From Charina bottae (Eukaryota > Chordata > Lepidosauria > Squamata > Charinaidae), in NCBI GenBank assembly GCA_023362775.1, contig JALMGJ010000005.1, positions 40,791,463-40,855,462 of the forward strand: a stretch of 64,000 nucleotides of DNA, read 5' to 3'. A program made the position numbers and the translations under genes. Positions 49,701 through 60,329 of this stretch are shown here, one piece after another. Position 1 is the stretch's first letter. Each line of letters starts with the position of its first letter. The notes beneath the pieces are model-generated. The model was not told the DNA's origin, did no database searches, and saw nothing but the letters and a program-made list of their open reading frames with translations.

Positions 49701-52315
49701 TGCAGTTGGTGTGTCACCGCGGGAAAACCCGGAAGCGCTGATGAAGATCAGCGCTTCCGGGTTGTGTGGCGACACACCAGACTGTGTGTGGCGACACACT
49801 TTTGTGTCGCGACACACAGTTTGGAAAGCTCTGCCCTAGTACATCTCTGGCAATTTATTAGGTGTTAAATACCAACGATACATCATCTTATAAAAATTCT
49901 CTATCAGATTATAAAAAGGTAAAGGTACCCCCTGCACATTTGTGCAGTTGTGTCCAACTCTAGGGGCCTGTGCTCATCTCCGTTTGTTAGCCACAGAGCC
50001 AGCATTGTCCGAAGACGCTTCCACGGTCATGTGGCCGGCACGTGGAACGCTGTTACCTACCCACCAAAGTGGTACCTATTCATCTACTTGCATTTGCATG
50101 CTTTCGAATTGCTAGGTTGGCAAGAGCTGGGGCGAGTGCAGGAGCTCACTCCATCACGCGGGGCTAGGGATTCGAACCTCCGAACTTGCGATCTTCCGAT
50201 CAACAAGCCTGGCGTCTTACCCGCTGAGCCACCACGCCCCTTATAGATTATAATTCAGATTATAATTCAATGTAAATTTCAATCCTTTACTCCACATATT
50301 CTCCCATTGATCAAGCATTATATTGTATCCAAAACTTTTTGCCCATTTTTTTTTTTTTTGGGTTGAAATCTCAGGTTGGACTATAAGGGCAGGTGAACAG
50401 GGGATGCCTGAGCCATTCTTTGAACATGTGTTCCTTGTCTCTGCAGGAGACCTGGTGATTTTGAATGATTCTGTAGCCTCTCCTTGGCTCAAAGGTCGAA
50501 GCAGTTGGGGAGCCAGTGGCTTCTTCCCATCATCGTGTGTTCGAGAACTCAGCCTCTCAGGTTTTGGTCCCCCATTCCCACCGGGCACAACGCTGAAGAT
50601 GCCATCCTACGCCCTGGGTCAGGCCCGAGCACTGATGAGCCTTTCAGCCCAGATGGAGGAGGAACTTGATTTCCGGGAAGGGGATGTGATTATCATTGTT
50701 GGAATTCCAGAGCCTGGGTGGTTTGAAGGGGAGATTCAAGGTCGCCGAGGCATCTTCCCAGAGGGATTTGTGGAGCTTTTGGGTCCCCTAAAAGCCAAGA
50801 GTAACCCAGATGAGCCAACTTCATCAGAGATTCCAAAGTTAAATGGAGCGAAAGACACATATTCCCAGCAAAAGGAGAAGCTGTGGAGCGATGAGGTGGC
50901 ATTGCCAGGACCTTATGGGATTGCCCTCTATCGTTTCCAAGCCCTGGAATCAGCAGAACTAGACTTTGAGGTGGGGGAACGGATCCAAATTCTGGGGGTT
51001 CTGGAAGATGGCTGGCTAGAGGGAGAAGTTCGAGGGAAACGTGGCATCTTCCCTCACCGGTTTGTGAGGTTGGGGGAGAACAGCCTCCAGTCTAGGGTGC
51101 AATGGAAATCTGGATACTTGCCAAAGGGGGTGGGTTCTGATACAGCCAGTCTTCACAAAGCAGGTCCCCCTGGCATGTGGGAGGAGCCTGGATGGAGCTC
51201 AGACCATACTGAGGAAAAGATTTGTCAACTTCCTCTGATGCAAAGGAATTCTTTGGACTCAGAACTAAAACAGAATGAAATACCAAATCACCAGAAGGAA
51301 GATTGCATTGGATCTGTTCCCTTAGAAGTGTCAGGCTCTTCCTCTCTAGATTCTGACAAAGCTGTAAATGGAGTTTCTTCCATACCTCATTCTCCACTTC
51401 AGGTAAAAACTCAACACTGTGACCAGTTGGGTAAATCAGAGCCCATCCAAAGTCCCAAAACATCATGGGGCCACCTGAAAGGCTGCGAACGCTTAGAGTG
51501 GGATGGAGAAGCTCACAGCCTGATCCATGAGAACATTCTTTGTGAGGACTTGGTTGTTTGCATGGATGGTCAGGAGCAGAAACCTAAATCTCATTCTTCC
51601 AGCTTCAGTGGGATTCATGAGAGCCTGGACATTTGGCCTGTCTGTCAAGGTACTCAGGCTGAACACCCTCAAGGTGTGATCCCTGGGGAGATCTGTGGGG
51701 ACCTTGACTCCAAACTGACAGAGCAGTTGGCTCAGTTTGAACAGAGCCTGACAAATCCCATAGGCCATGGTGGCTGTGATACTTTTGAGCAGGACAATGT
51801 TGCCAGGCATTTTTCCATTCTGGATTTCAGCTGTGAGAAAGATACTGTACGTGGTACAGTGGAGAATACTTCACAGAGAAGAAAGGTGCTACGGCCACCA
51901 CCTCCTCGACCTGGTACCCCTGTCTCTGCCTCACCACATCTGCCAGTAAGGCCCAGCCCCAACGCTGCACCTATCTCACAGGGTATTCCAACGTCTATGC
52001 GGCCCTCCAGGCCAGCACCACTTCCACCTCCAGGGAGCCAAAGGAAGAGTCCAGCTACAGTTAAGCAGCAGCTGGGGAGCCAAGAGAGACAAGGGAGCAC
52101 TGTTGAGTCTGGAAGAGCATCTCCATGTCCTTTCCTACTGAATCGCATCCAGGAATTAGAGCAAGAACTAGATTTTTACAGGAAGACCCACACAGAGCTC
52201 AGTGCAACACTGGAACCACCACAGGATGAGGCTGGGCGAGCCGAGACACTAGAGAACCTGTACTTCTGTGACTGTAAAATGTCAACTCTGTGCCTGGAGC
52301 TACAGGAGCTGAAGG
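43600..52315 (+). CDS. DNMBP: Dynamin-binding protein (Tuba), N-terminal part; partial gene
   Basis: Scaffold and Cdc42 guanine-nucleotide exchange factor that links dynamin to actin regulators at cell junctions and the Golgi. CDS segments: ATG 43609-43753, 48433-48555, 50447-52315, together 712 codons plus one base. There are four SH3 domains (about residues 5-62, 67-125, 148-203, 245-303), each ending in an FPxxxV-type motif such as [13 protein letters not shown] long, probably disordered linker follows, with the conserved [12 protein letters not shown] segment, a proline-rich stretch ([22 protein letters not shown]) and a predicted coiled coil ([11 protein letters not shown]). The third segment closes in phase 1. 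The DH, BAR and last two SH3 domains expected in the family (human protein about 1577 residues) are not in the window. The gene lies downstream of CPN1 on the same strand, as I recall for human 10q24. Confidence 0.95.
43820..43890 (+). mobile_element. BovB-type 3' tail fragment
   Basis: GGAATCGCCAAGGGTCGGAT and ACGACTGAATGGATAA resemble the GTCGGAAACGACTGAACGAA end of BovB and of BovB-tailed SINEs. Confidence 0.55.
44807..45155. mobile_element. hAT-type nonautonomous element
   Basis: Inverted ends CAGAGCTTTCCAAAC / GTTTGGAAAGCTCTG, with flanks CCTTATGG / GCTTATGG (44799-44806, 45156-45163). The interior has about 2.7 tandem copies of a 56-61-bp unit starting GATTCC, and GTGTGTCG-type subterminal motifs. 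Confidence 0.85.
45266..45343. mobile_element. Short interspersed hAT-like fragment
   Basis: CTTCCCCAACCTGTTGCCTT through AGGTTGAGGAAGG; shortened copy of the CCTTCCCCAACC family. Confidence 0.5.
46120..46254. mobile_element. Palindromic hAT-type element, complete
   Basis: 135 bp; ends CAGTGTTTCTCAACC / GGTTGAGAAACACTG, nearly perfect inverse halves. A perfect 8-bp target duplication GCCTACAG lies on both sides (46112-46119, 46255-46262). Confidence 0.92.
47137..47220 (-). mobile_element. (ATTC)n repeat joined to an antisense L2/CR1-type tail
   Basis: About ten ATTC units, then TTTATATCCCGCCCATCTCC, the complement of GGAGATGGGCGGGATATAAA. Confidence 0.65.
47600..48075 (+). mobile_element. 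L2/CR1-type LINE 3' end (ORF2 C-terminus and 3' UTR)
   Basis: Encodes [17 protein letters not shown] and PEEFKDLAV, then a 3' UTR ending GTAAACCGCCCAGAGTCCCC and GGGGGAGATGGTGCGGTAAT. The most complete 3' end of this family here. Confidence 0.85.
48433..48555 (+). CDS. DNMBP: DNMBP second coding exon
   Basis: Completes SH3-1 (QFPSSFVEP) and starts SH3-2 ([20 protein letters not shown]). The acceptor is TTATAG and the donor GTACTG, phase 1. Confidence 0.94.
49572..49833. mobile_element. hAT-type element inside the L1
   Basis: Ends CAGGGCTTTCCAAAG / GTTTGGAAAGCTCTG, with a perfect 8-bp duplication CCCTAGTA (49564-49571, 49834-49841). Subterminal GTGTGTCG / CGACACAC and internal AACCCGGAAGCGCTG repeats. 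Related to 44807-45155. Confidence 0.9.
49915..50244 (-). mobile_element. Sauria-type tRNA SINE inside the L1
   Basis: Full-length minus-strand copy flanked by AGATTATAA (49906-49914, 50245-50253). Confidence 0.9.
50447..52315 (+). CDS. DNMBP: DNMBP large third coding exon
   Basis: An 1869-nt exon after acceptor CTGCAG. It completes SH3-2, carries SH3-3 and SH3-4 whole, then the linker, the proline-rich region and the coiled coil before the DH domain. It ends in phase 1 at CTGAAGG before GTGAGT. A single giant exon here is typical of DNMBP. Confidence 0.95.
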
Positions 52316-54421
52316 GTGAGTATAGTCAGTCCTGGTGAGGGTGGATGGAGAGGACAGGACCCTCCCCCCAGCTGCCTTTTGCATAGGGGGAATAAAGAAA
52401 GAGAAAGTAATAGGAGATTATGTTGAACTCAGCCCCATTCTCTCACAACATCTTACTGGTTTTCAAGGGACACAGTAATCTAAACCGCCTCTTGCTCTTC
52501 CAGGATCTTTGGATGGGGCAAGTATTTACAGAAAGGATTTTTATGCTCAACATCCCATAGTGTCTTTCCAAAAGAGGCCTCAGGCTGGGGAAGACTGTGT
52601 TAAATTGTGTGTCTACTGGGATACTTTGGTGGAAAATACAGCCTAGATGTCCACATTTTCTGCTCACAACTTTCATCAGATCAAACTGTAACTCGAGCAG
52701 TAATATTATGTAATGCATTAGTTATAAACAGTTTTTTCTAGAAACCCATTGGCTTCTGAGCATGTTGTTTACTCACGGGGGGTTTCTGTGCAACCACCAT
52801 GGCGTGGCGTTATTATCACAGACCCGCTTAACTTTCTTCAGGTGTTCAAAAATAAAGAATAGGGAATGGGAATGCACCCTCCTTTTACTCCTGGTCCCTT
52901 TTACTCTGATTCTGTCTGTTAACAGTGAAACCCTGTACAGAGAACGCAAACAAGTAAAGAGCATGCAAACAACTCCCCAAAATGTATATTTAGGCTAAAT
53001 GTCCATATGAGTTCTTGTACTGTATATATCCTACAACCCAGTATGAAGCAGAATGGAATGGATTTATGCAAAAATGATGGTTCATTGTTGCAGGAGGATC
53101 AGTACCAATAGAAAATGAGGGGGGTTGGGGAAAGAATGAAAATAATGAAGTTGTTCTGAATCTCAGGAGCATGACTTGCTGCCAATCACTGTGTGCATAA
53201 GTTATGGTGTGCAAATGCTTTCCATTTTTACTGACCTTGCAACTATAAAATTCTTTTGTGGGAAGCCATTAGTGCTTGGGTCTTTGGAAAGATACACTTT
53301 AAAAATGCCTACTGTACTGCCTCAAATCCACTGAGTGAATAAGTTACAGGGCTCATTTGGGTGCCTTGCATAACTGCCTAATTGTTCCTTGGTGTTTTCT
53401 TCTTCTTCCTCCCCCCCCCCCCCATCTATAATGGTTCATTCTGTGATTTTGATCATTTTTAATGTATCAGAGAGACTTGAGAAAAATAGACACAGGCTGG
53501 TAAAAAAGATAGTGACCATAGAAAGACAGAAAACATCTCCTTCCTGTTATCGTCTTAGAAAACCTGCTAATTAGGTGTTTCATGTTTTTCTTAGCAATCC
53601 TGTGAAATGAGTTGGCCTCCTATACAAACTGTTGAATTCTGCATTAGATGCCACAATTTATTTTCTGCAGTTTAATCATTCCCATGCTGATTATCAGGGA
53701 CTTGGAGTAGCTATCTAGGATTTTATAGGTTTGAGACTGAGTATGTGAATTAACTGAACTCTGAGATATGAAGAGCATTCAGACCCAGTACTGTAATATT
53801 ATGCGTGTGTTTGGGCTTCTTGGATGAAATAGAATGGTTCATTGGAAAACAGAGGATATGACATATCTGTGGACTTAATGCTGTTAAGAAGGTGGATGTT
53901 TATGACTGACAGTGTGCATTTGTGAGTAACTGTTGATGCAGGGTGACTTAGTAGTCAAGACTACCTATGTTTCTCTTACAAGAAGACCAGAGACAGCTAA
54001 AGGTCCAGATTTGGTAATTCCCCAAAGCTGTTTCCTTTTTTAAAATGCATTCCCATACCCAGAGAAGTCCTCGTGTGATACAAACACATAAACTGCATGC
54101 TTAGTTTTCCTAAACCAAGGAGCCCTAAAGAGAGGTCACTTGCTCCTGCCTTTAGCATTACAAAGCAGAGGAGCCGGTTTGGGCAGGGCACGGCTCCAAT
54201 TCTCCACTGTGGTACTCTTGTTACTCATTACCTGCTAGCAGCAAGGAGAGGCTGTCTGAACTTGCTGCCTATTGGGTACGAAGGTTACACAGCTTCTCTG
54301 CTGTTGGCAGTTAACCAGCGCTGTCTCAGGTGAGGTGCAAGGAAAGGGTAGTTATGCAGGAATGGTAACCTCCTGAGGAAGGGAAGGGGGTGGGGTGGGC
54401 TAGGGGCACACCCGGAAGAAC
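52316..54421 (+). other. DNMBP: DNMBP intron left of the alternative exon
   Basis: No recognised repeat except a poly-C tract near 53411. The stretch just before 54422 may hold the promoter and 5' UTR of a short transcript; no clear TATA or CpG island is seen. Confidence 0.5.
53411..53424 (+). repeat. Poly-C tract
   Basis: About 14 C after a TTCTTC stretch, in a DNMBP intron. Confidence 0.8.
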
Positions 54422-55448
54422 ATGAGCATTTATTCTGAGTCCACAAGTCAGACGAACTCTCCGGGACAGCAGGCCTGTCTCTCACAATTCCTCAGCCGTG
54501 AGTACAAAAACTACAACTCTGTAAGGAGGGGAAAGATTGCTGAGGGACATGGGCAAGATGGTGGTAGCGAAAACTGGAACAACAAATATAAAATCAGGGA
54601 CCTGAATGGCGCCATCAGACCTGTGAACAGAGTCTGTGGCCATTTCAAGAAGGGGGATAGTGGGTACAGGGTCCATGATGTGACCAGAGACTGCAAGGAG
54701 GATGTGGAGGATGGTAAACAATCTGTGGACCAGAGGAAGATGAATCTGTATTTGGAGCGTGAGACGGGAAGCAATGGTCATCAGGAAGAAGACGGCTACT
54801 ATACAGACTGTGAGAATGAGACCAGAGTGGTTCACAAGAAGCCTTTTGTCGTGCATAAGGGTGGTCAGGATGCCGACTTTGGATTCTCCAGAAATGCAGA
54901 ACATTTGGATACGAACCGTTGGAAAGGAAACTGGAATTTCAGTGACTGTCCAAAAGAAGATTGGAACACAGGTAGCCATAACTTGGATGGGCGTGATAAG
55001 AAGGGAAATGACAGGTATGTGGACTACAGCACTGACTGGAAGTACTTTGAGAAGCCAGAAAGCTTATTTATGTTATCTGAAGTCTCCCACAATGCCCAAC
55101 ATTCAGGGTTGGTTTCTGGAAGCTGCACCATGGATGTTATAAATCACTCTGCCCCAGAAGATCCTCCACCTTGGTCCTTGAGGCATGAGAATGGCAATCA
55201 GGAGTTGGACCCTGGATGTGAAATTGCCAGGTCACAATATGTGGCAGATATCAAAAGGATTGAAACTGCAGCAGATGTACAGGTCTGGAAGGGTGGGTGT
55301 CCAAGGACACGTGCAGGACGGTCAGACTGGAGTCTGGACTGGGAGGATGAAGCTGGATGGGCAGGTGGCACGGAAGCCTGGCAACGGAACAGCTGTTACC
55401 GGCGTACAGCTCCCAGCGCCCTAAGGCACCATATAAAAGAAACCCAAG
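54422..55448 (+). CDS. Open 342-codon exon with own ATG; likely alternative first exon of a short DNMBP isoform
   Basis: The ORF starts at ATG 54422 (A at -3) with an in-frame TAG at 54401, and runs 342 codons to a strong donor (GTAAGT at 55449) in phase 1. This is the phase in which the large DNMBP exon ends, so both could splice to the same downstream exon. The product is hydrophilic and rich in Trp, Asp, Asn and Gly, with repeated Trp-Asp patterns (DWSLDWEDEAGWAG) and no recognised domain, signal peptide or membrane segment. Its position matches where I recall human DNMBP starting a short isoform that lacks the N-terminal SH3 domains; whether human makes this same peptide I cannot say. The alternative is an independent gene (see 60330-60904). 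That it is a real exon is fairly likely from its length and donor; its assignment is inference. Confidence 0.65.
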
Positions 55449-55814
55449 GTAAGTGATGGGGGGTCAACAAAGGATTGTGGGGCAAATACATTATTTAGAT
55501 GTCCACACCTTCCCCAACCAGCCAGGCAGCCCCAAAACAAACACCTGCATTTACCACAGCACTGGAAAATGAAGTACCTCCTGTAATTCATCAGCAATTC
55601 TATAGAAATTAGAGAATTGTTTCTTTCACTGTAAACAATAATTTTTGTACATTGGGCCTGGTTTCCTTTGTGCCTGCTCTTTCTCTTTCCTGGTTGGGAT
55701 AGGCAGCTACAAATTAATACTCCCAGCATTAGCAAGGTTGCCTGCTAAGCTCCAAAATAATCTTTCAGCTCAGGACTGGATCCTATGCAGTCCTTTGAAA
55801 CCAACTTTGCATCT

Positions 55815-55990
55815 CCTTTATTGGTTTAGTAGTTAAGGTATTGCGCAAAGATTGGGGCGATGCAGGATCCAGTCCCTCCTCAGCCATGGAACTCACCGGG
55901 ATACTTGGACCACTCCTTCTCAGTTCAATCTACCTCTCAGGGCTGTTGTTGTGGGGATAAGATAAAAAGAGATCCGTACGTGAAGTTTCT
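55815..55990 (+). mobile_element. Diverged tRNA-derived SINE
   Basis: TTGGTTTAGTAGTTAAGGTA, GGATCCAGTCCCTCCTCAGC and CAGGGCTGTTGTTGTGGGGA follow the order of the tRNA-SINE at 37719, with much divergence. Confidence 0.6.
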
Positions 55991-56496
55991 TGAATTGTTG
56001 GCTTCTAAATCTAAGCAATACATGAGGTAAATATTCTGCAGAACTTGGAAGTTTTGGGCTATGAGATTCTTGCAGTTTGTTTGTATCCCATGAGTGTGTG
56101 TGTGTCTGTCTGTCTGTCTATCTTGGATTTAGAGGCTGCCCAACTCTCAGACTGTCATGAAGAACACTCCAACTGTCATGGAGAAAAGTTATCTATGCGG
56201 TCGCTAGGAGTTGAAAGCTTTATGGCACATAATCAATCAATAAATCAACTCTCAGAAAATTCTGGACAGCTTACATCTTAAAATATAAAATTAGTGCTGA
56301 GGAAATGTTAAATCAGTCATGACGTAGAACAATTACCTGGTTCATACATGATGTTTTGTTAACAGTTTTGTTAACCAGGACTCGTTGAATAAATCACAGC
56401 GTGTTAACAGATTGTGCTAAACCACAAACACATATCTTAGGACCAAGTGTAAACCAACCAATATCTCTTTTGGCTGCAATCTTACCTTAGTTTATC

Positions 56497-56555
56497 CTTC
56501 CCAGACTGGTGCCTTTTGGATGTCTTGGTTTGCAACCCCCATAATTTTAAGCCAA
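56497..56555. mobile_element. Short interspersed hAT-like fragment
   Basis: CCTTCCCAGACTGGTGCCTT and TTGGATGTCTTGGTTTGCAA match the left end of the CCTTCCCCAACC family. Confidence 0.45.
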
Positions 56556-56698
56556 TTGACTTGAGAAAATTAATTAGCTTGGTTTCTCATTTACTGGTGA
56601 AGCATTTAATTTCCCTTGCTCTGAAGCTTGCTTTGCCTGCTGCTTTGAGCTTGTTCTTTGCAACAATAGCACTTGCATACCTGTCTTATGAGAGCCAG

Positions 56699-56922
56699 TC
56701 TGGTCTAGTGGTTAAGGCACCAGGCTGGAAACCAGGAGACTGTGAGTTCTAGTCTTGCCTTGGGCACAAAGCCAGCTAGGTGACCTTGGGCCAGTCACTT
56801 TCTCTCAGCCTTGGGAAGGAGGCAATGGCAAACCACTTCTGAAAAACCTTGCCAAGAAAACTGCAGGGATTTGTCCAGGCAGTCTCTGAGAATCGGACAC
56901 GATTGAACGGAAAAAAACAACA
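56699..56922 (+). mobile_element. tRNA-derived SINE with a BovB-like 3' tail
   Basis: Head as at 4061 and 37719 (GTCTGGTCTAGTGGTTAAGG), but the 3' end is AATCGGACACGATTGAACGG followed by A-rich sequence, like BovB. An 8-bp duplication CTGTCTTA flanks it (56691-56698, 56923-56930). Confidence 0.85.
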
Positions 56923-58955
56923 CTGTCTTACAGCATGTCAGGAGTTGGACCATTCACTTTGGTGCAGTTTGTTTGGATTAGCTATAAGGAAGTTATGTTT
57001 ACTTGCATTGAGAAATGGTTTCCATTGAGTTTTCCTTTGCCTTTAAAGCTAGCAGCATCTTTAAGCTTCATGGAAGTTGTGTCCGATCAAAGTTGGTAGC
57101 TTTTCTGTGTTCTGTGCTAGAAACCAGCCCAGTTTTCCTGTTCAGCCGTTGTGCTGGATGCATGCCATGTGTCGTGCTGTAAGCAAATGTTGTTGTTCAT
57201 TTATTGCCACCAGTGTGCATACTCAAGCAAAAGGCTAGTCCTTATCCTCTGGCCTTCTTTATCTTAAATCCTCCTATACGGGCTCCTTTGGAATGTGAGT
57301 GTAACAAGGCATGGGTTCAGGTTTGAAGGCAGAGTTGTGCACTGAGAACATGGCAAAGTGTTCCAAAAGCCCTTATTATAAACCAGATCTCAGATTAGAA
57401 AAGGAAAAGCAGAATTAATTTTGAGGAATAATCAGCACTAAGGAAAAAAAATAATTCCTTAAGCCAAGATGTTGCAAATTCAGCAATTCAAATTAAGCAC
57501 CATTTTTGGTCTAAATTGACACAGTTTCTGCTAATTATAGAAAGAGCTAAATAGCTGTGAAAAGCATGGAAGCTCCTGCTCCTATTTTAAAATTTACACA
57601 AAAGGGCATTTCAGAAGCCATTGGCTCTAGAAATGTGCTTGTAAAAGGAATTTTAATTGGAAGATGGAAATTCTCTGTACCATTACAACTATTTACAACT
57701 ATTAACTACAAATATTTTACAACTGTACCAAATTGCCATTGCAGAATAAGTCTGACTAGCATGGACCCATCTTCAGTGGTTGTGGCAGGGAAATTATTGA
57801 ATTATTTATTCAGTACTACAATCTTAGTTAGAAGCCTGTCATTTGAAAATAAATTTAAGAATAAACAGACTTCTTAAAAATATGGATGGCCCAAGTACTA
57901 ATCCTACATTAGACTTTAAGAACAAATATGCAGATTTCTGAAGGTTCCATCTACTGTAGCTAAACTCTAATTCTTTTTTACTGTTTCCCAGAAATTCAAA
58001 TATTGTTCCTCCCACTATCTGAAAGGTCTCCCTTCCAAAGTTCAGGGAGAGAGATTTCCAATATCAAGAAATGTTATTCTTTCCAACCCAAAGGAATTGT
58101 TTCACGGGGGTCAGCATTCTCTCTGTTTACCTATCACGGTGATAACACTCTGAAAACAGAATAGTACAGAACCAAATTTGGTATGGAAGGAGACAACAGC
58201 AAAAGAAAGATCAAGTTTGAAAAAGGCCAGATCAAACTGGGACTGTGAAGGAAACAAATATCCTGAAAAGTTCTCCCGGTCCCTGTGGGAGACGCAGGTG
58301 GGCAGTGGCTTGAAATGTGGGCAATCGGTCCATTCTAAGCTTCCCTCCTTGTCATGTGACCCAGAGCACATGCACACATACAAGGGATTGGAAAAAACCC
58401 AAAAGCCATGCTCTGCATGTTTTAGCCACCTTGGATTTTTAATAGTTTTTGACTAACCATTATTTGCCAGGCACCTGCACAGTCATACTATTCCAGACAG
58501 TCATATTCATACATATGAAAACAATTTTGCAAGAAGCATCCATGGTTTCTGGTTGTCAGATGTGTCATATTGTTTGTCTGGATTAGTTTCAGACAATGTA
58601 ACCTGAATAATTGGGATGTAGCCAATTAATAGGTGTGACTATTACATGAGAGTTTGAGACTTGCCAGTTATCACTAGTTTGCTTGCAAGTTCTGGCTAAT
58701 TTGGGGGTAGGATGGGGAGAATTATTTAAGATGGGAGTAAACACCACCTTTTAGGAGAAGGTGATTCATTTATGTTTTGGAAAAAATGGGGTAAAGAACA
58801 AATTTTCCAATACCCCAATATAAAAAATTCTGCAGAGAAAATCAAGTCTTCCCATATTGCCAGCTCATACATTGCGCTGAACCTAAACCATAACATGCTA
58901 TGTGAACACAATCGCTGTAGTTTATAAACCAGTTTACAGCATAAACACTGATTAA

Positions 58956-59230
58956 TAGGCTGACCATACGTCCCATTTTGAATGGGACAGTCCCATTTTT
59001 TAAAGAATTCCTGACCATCCCATCGTTTTAATAAAAATGTCCGTTTTCTCCCGTTCTCAATGAGAGAGCGCCCACCCGCCCCATTTGCCGGGGCGCCACA
59101 GGGACCGCGCTGCTGGTGAGGCTTTGTTAGATGGCGTGTGTGCACACGCAGGCACGCACACCCACTTTGTCCGGCGAGCCGTGGGTAGGTTAGGGTCCCG
59201 TTTTTGTCTCAAGGAAATATGGTCAGCCTG
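58956..59230. mobile_element. hAT-type nonautonomous element
   Basis: Ends TAGGCTGACCATAC / ATATGGTCAGCCTG, with a perfect 8-bp duplication CTGATTAA (58948-58955, 59231-59238). Confidence 0.85.
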
Positions 59231-60329
59231 CTGATTAAACAAACCATAGCTTAGTATGGGCCTTTGTTCTTTAAGATTGATTTGCATTTTTAATATGCTA
59301 TAAACCACTCTGCAGTCTTTTTAGAGGCATATGATATGTAAATTAAAACTTAAATATAAATATTGAATTATGGAACAGTTCATCCAATGAAATACTTAAG
59401 ATTCACAGTCTACTAATGGCATATTGATCCTTTGTGAGAAGTTACCGTAAGCCTGTCTGGTATGTCTGTCCTGTTTCTACATCGTTCTAAAGTTGGTTTG
59501 CTAGGTTGGACAAAGAGTTCTGCTGAGGGGCTGTGAAAGAATGCACCCCTGGATGCCCTGTGAATAAGGGGGGGGTGATGCAAGGTCATTTCTGATCATT
59601 TCAATTGGTGAAGGATTTCCTAGGAAAGAGGTGCTCCTAAAGCTACTGAGCCCACCTCATAACTATGCATGACCCCAGCTCAGAAAATCCTGTTAAAGCT
59701 CTGCTCGCTAACAGCTTTGGCCTTTCCCCCGCTGGAGTGGGGTTCCTGACAGGTTTCTAAGGGAGAAACTTTTTTCTGCCCTTGGCGTTGCAGCTGGAGG
59801 AGAGCAAACTCACTGCCTGGATTCACCGGTTACACTAACCCTGCCTTACCCAACCTTGTGCCCTCCAGGGGTGGGATGCAACACTGGGGAGAACTGCACT
59901 TCTCCAAACAGGGGGAGGATTTCATTAATCATAGTTATTGAATAAACTCTGGTTTATTCGGTTAACCACAAGTGGCTAGGTTGGGACCACGTTCAAGCAA
60001 CACAGAAGGCTATAAACCATGGCTTTGTAAACCACTATGGTTATCTGTGTAGAACACGGCAAGCCAAAAACAAATCATGCTATGGCCGAATACTGTATGA
60101 ACCCAGTCATCCTGTGAGTAAGATTTCTTTTGTAGCTGAAAGAATACCACAAGGAAGGGTATTAACAGGTGTGGAGGAATCCAGAGTTATGCAGAAGTAG
60201 AAAAATAGTGGAGGAAGGGGAAATCCTAAGAATGAATCAATAGGGTGGGGAATTGAGGGAATGGGGAAGAATAAAATACAGTATCCTGGAAGAGAATGTG
60301 GTGGGCTAACCTTGCAATATTTGTTGCAG

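Larger units (their letters stand above)
48889..50361 (-). mobile_element. L1 LINE 3' portion (minus strand)
   Basis: The minus strand encodes [20 protein letters not shown], then [18 protein letters not shown] and [20 protein letters not shown], typical of the C-terminus of L1 ORF2, followed by a 3' UTR and an A-rich tail (T-rich at 48889). An 11-bp duplication GTTGAAATCTC flanks it (48878-48888, 50362-50372). The same family occurs at 63728. Confidence 0.85.
48556..50446 (+). other. DNMBP: DNMBP intron before the large exon, filled by a nested repeat block
   Basis: Most of the intron (48889-50361) is an L1 insertion carrying a hAT element and a SINE. About 85 bp of original intron remain upstream of the acceptor at 50445. 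Confidence 0.85.
55449..60329 (+). other. DNMBP: DNMBP intron right of the alternative exon
   Basis: Contains two tRNA-type SINEs (55815, 56699), a short hAT-like fragment (56497) and a hAT element (58956). The stretches 57200-58940 and 59240-60320 show nothing recognisable. Confidence 0.6.
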
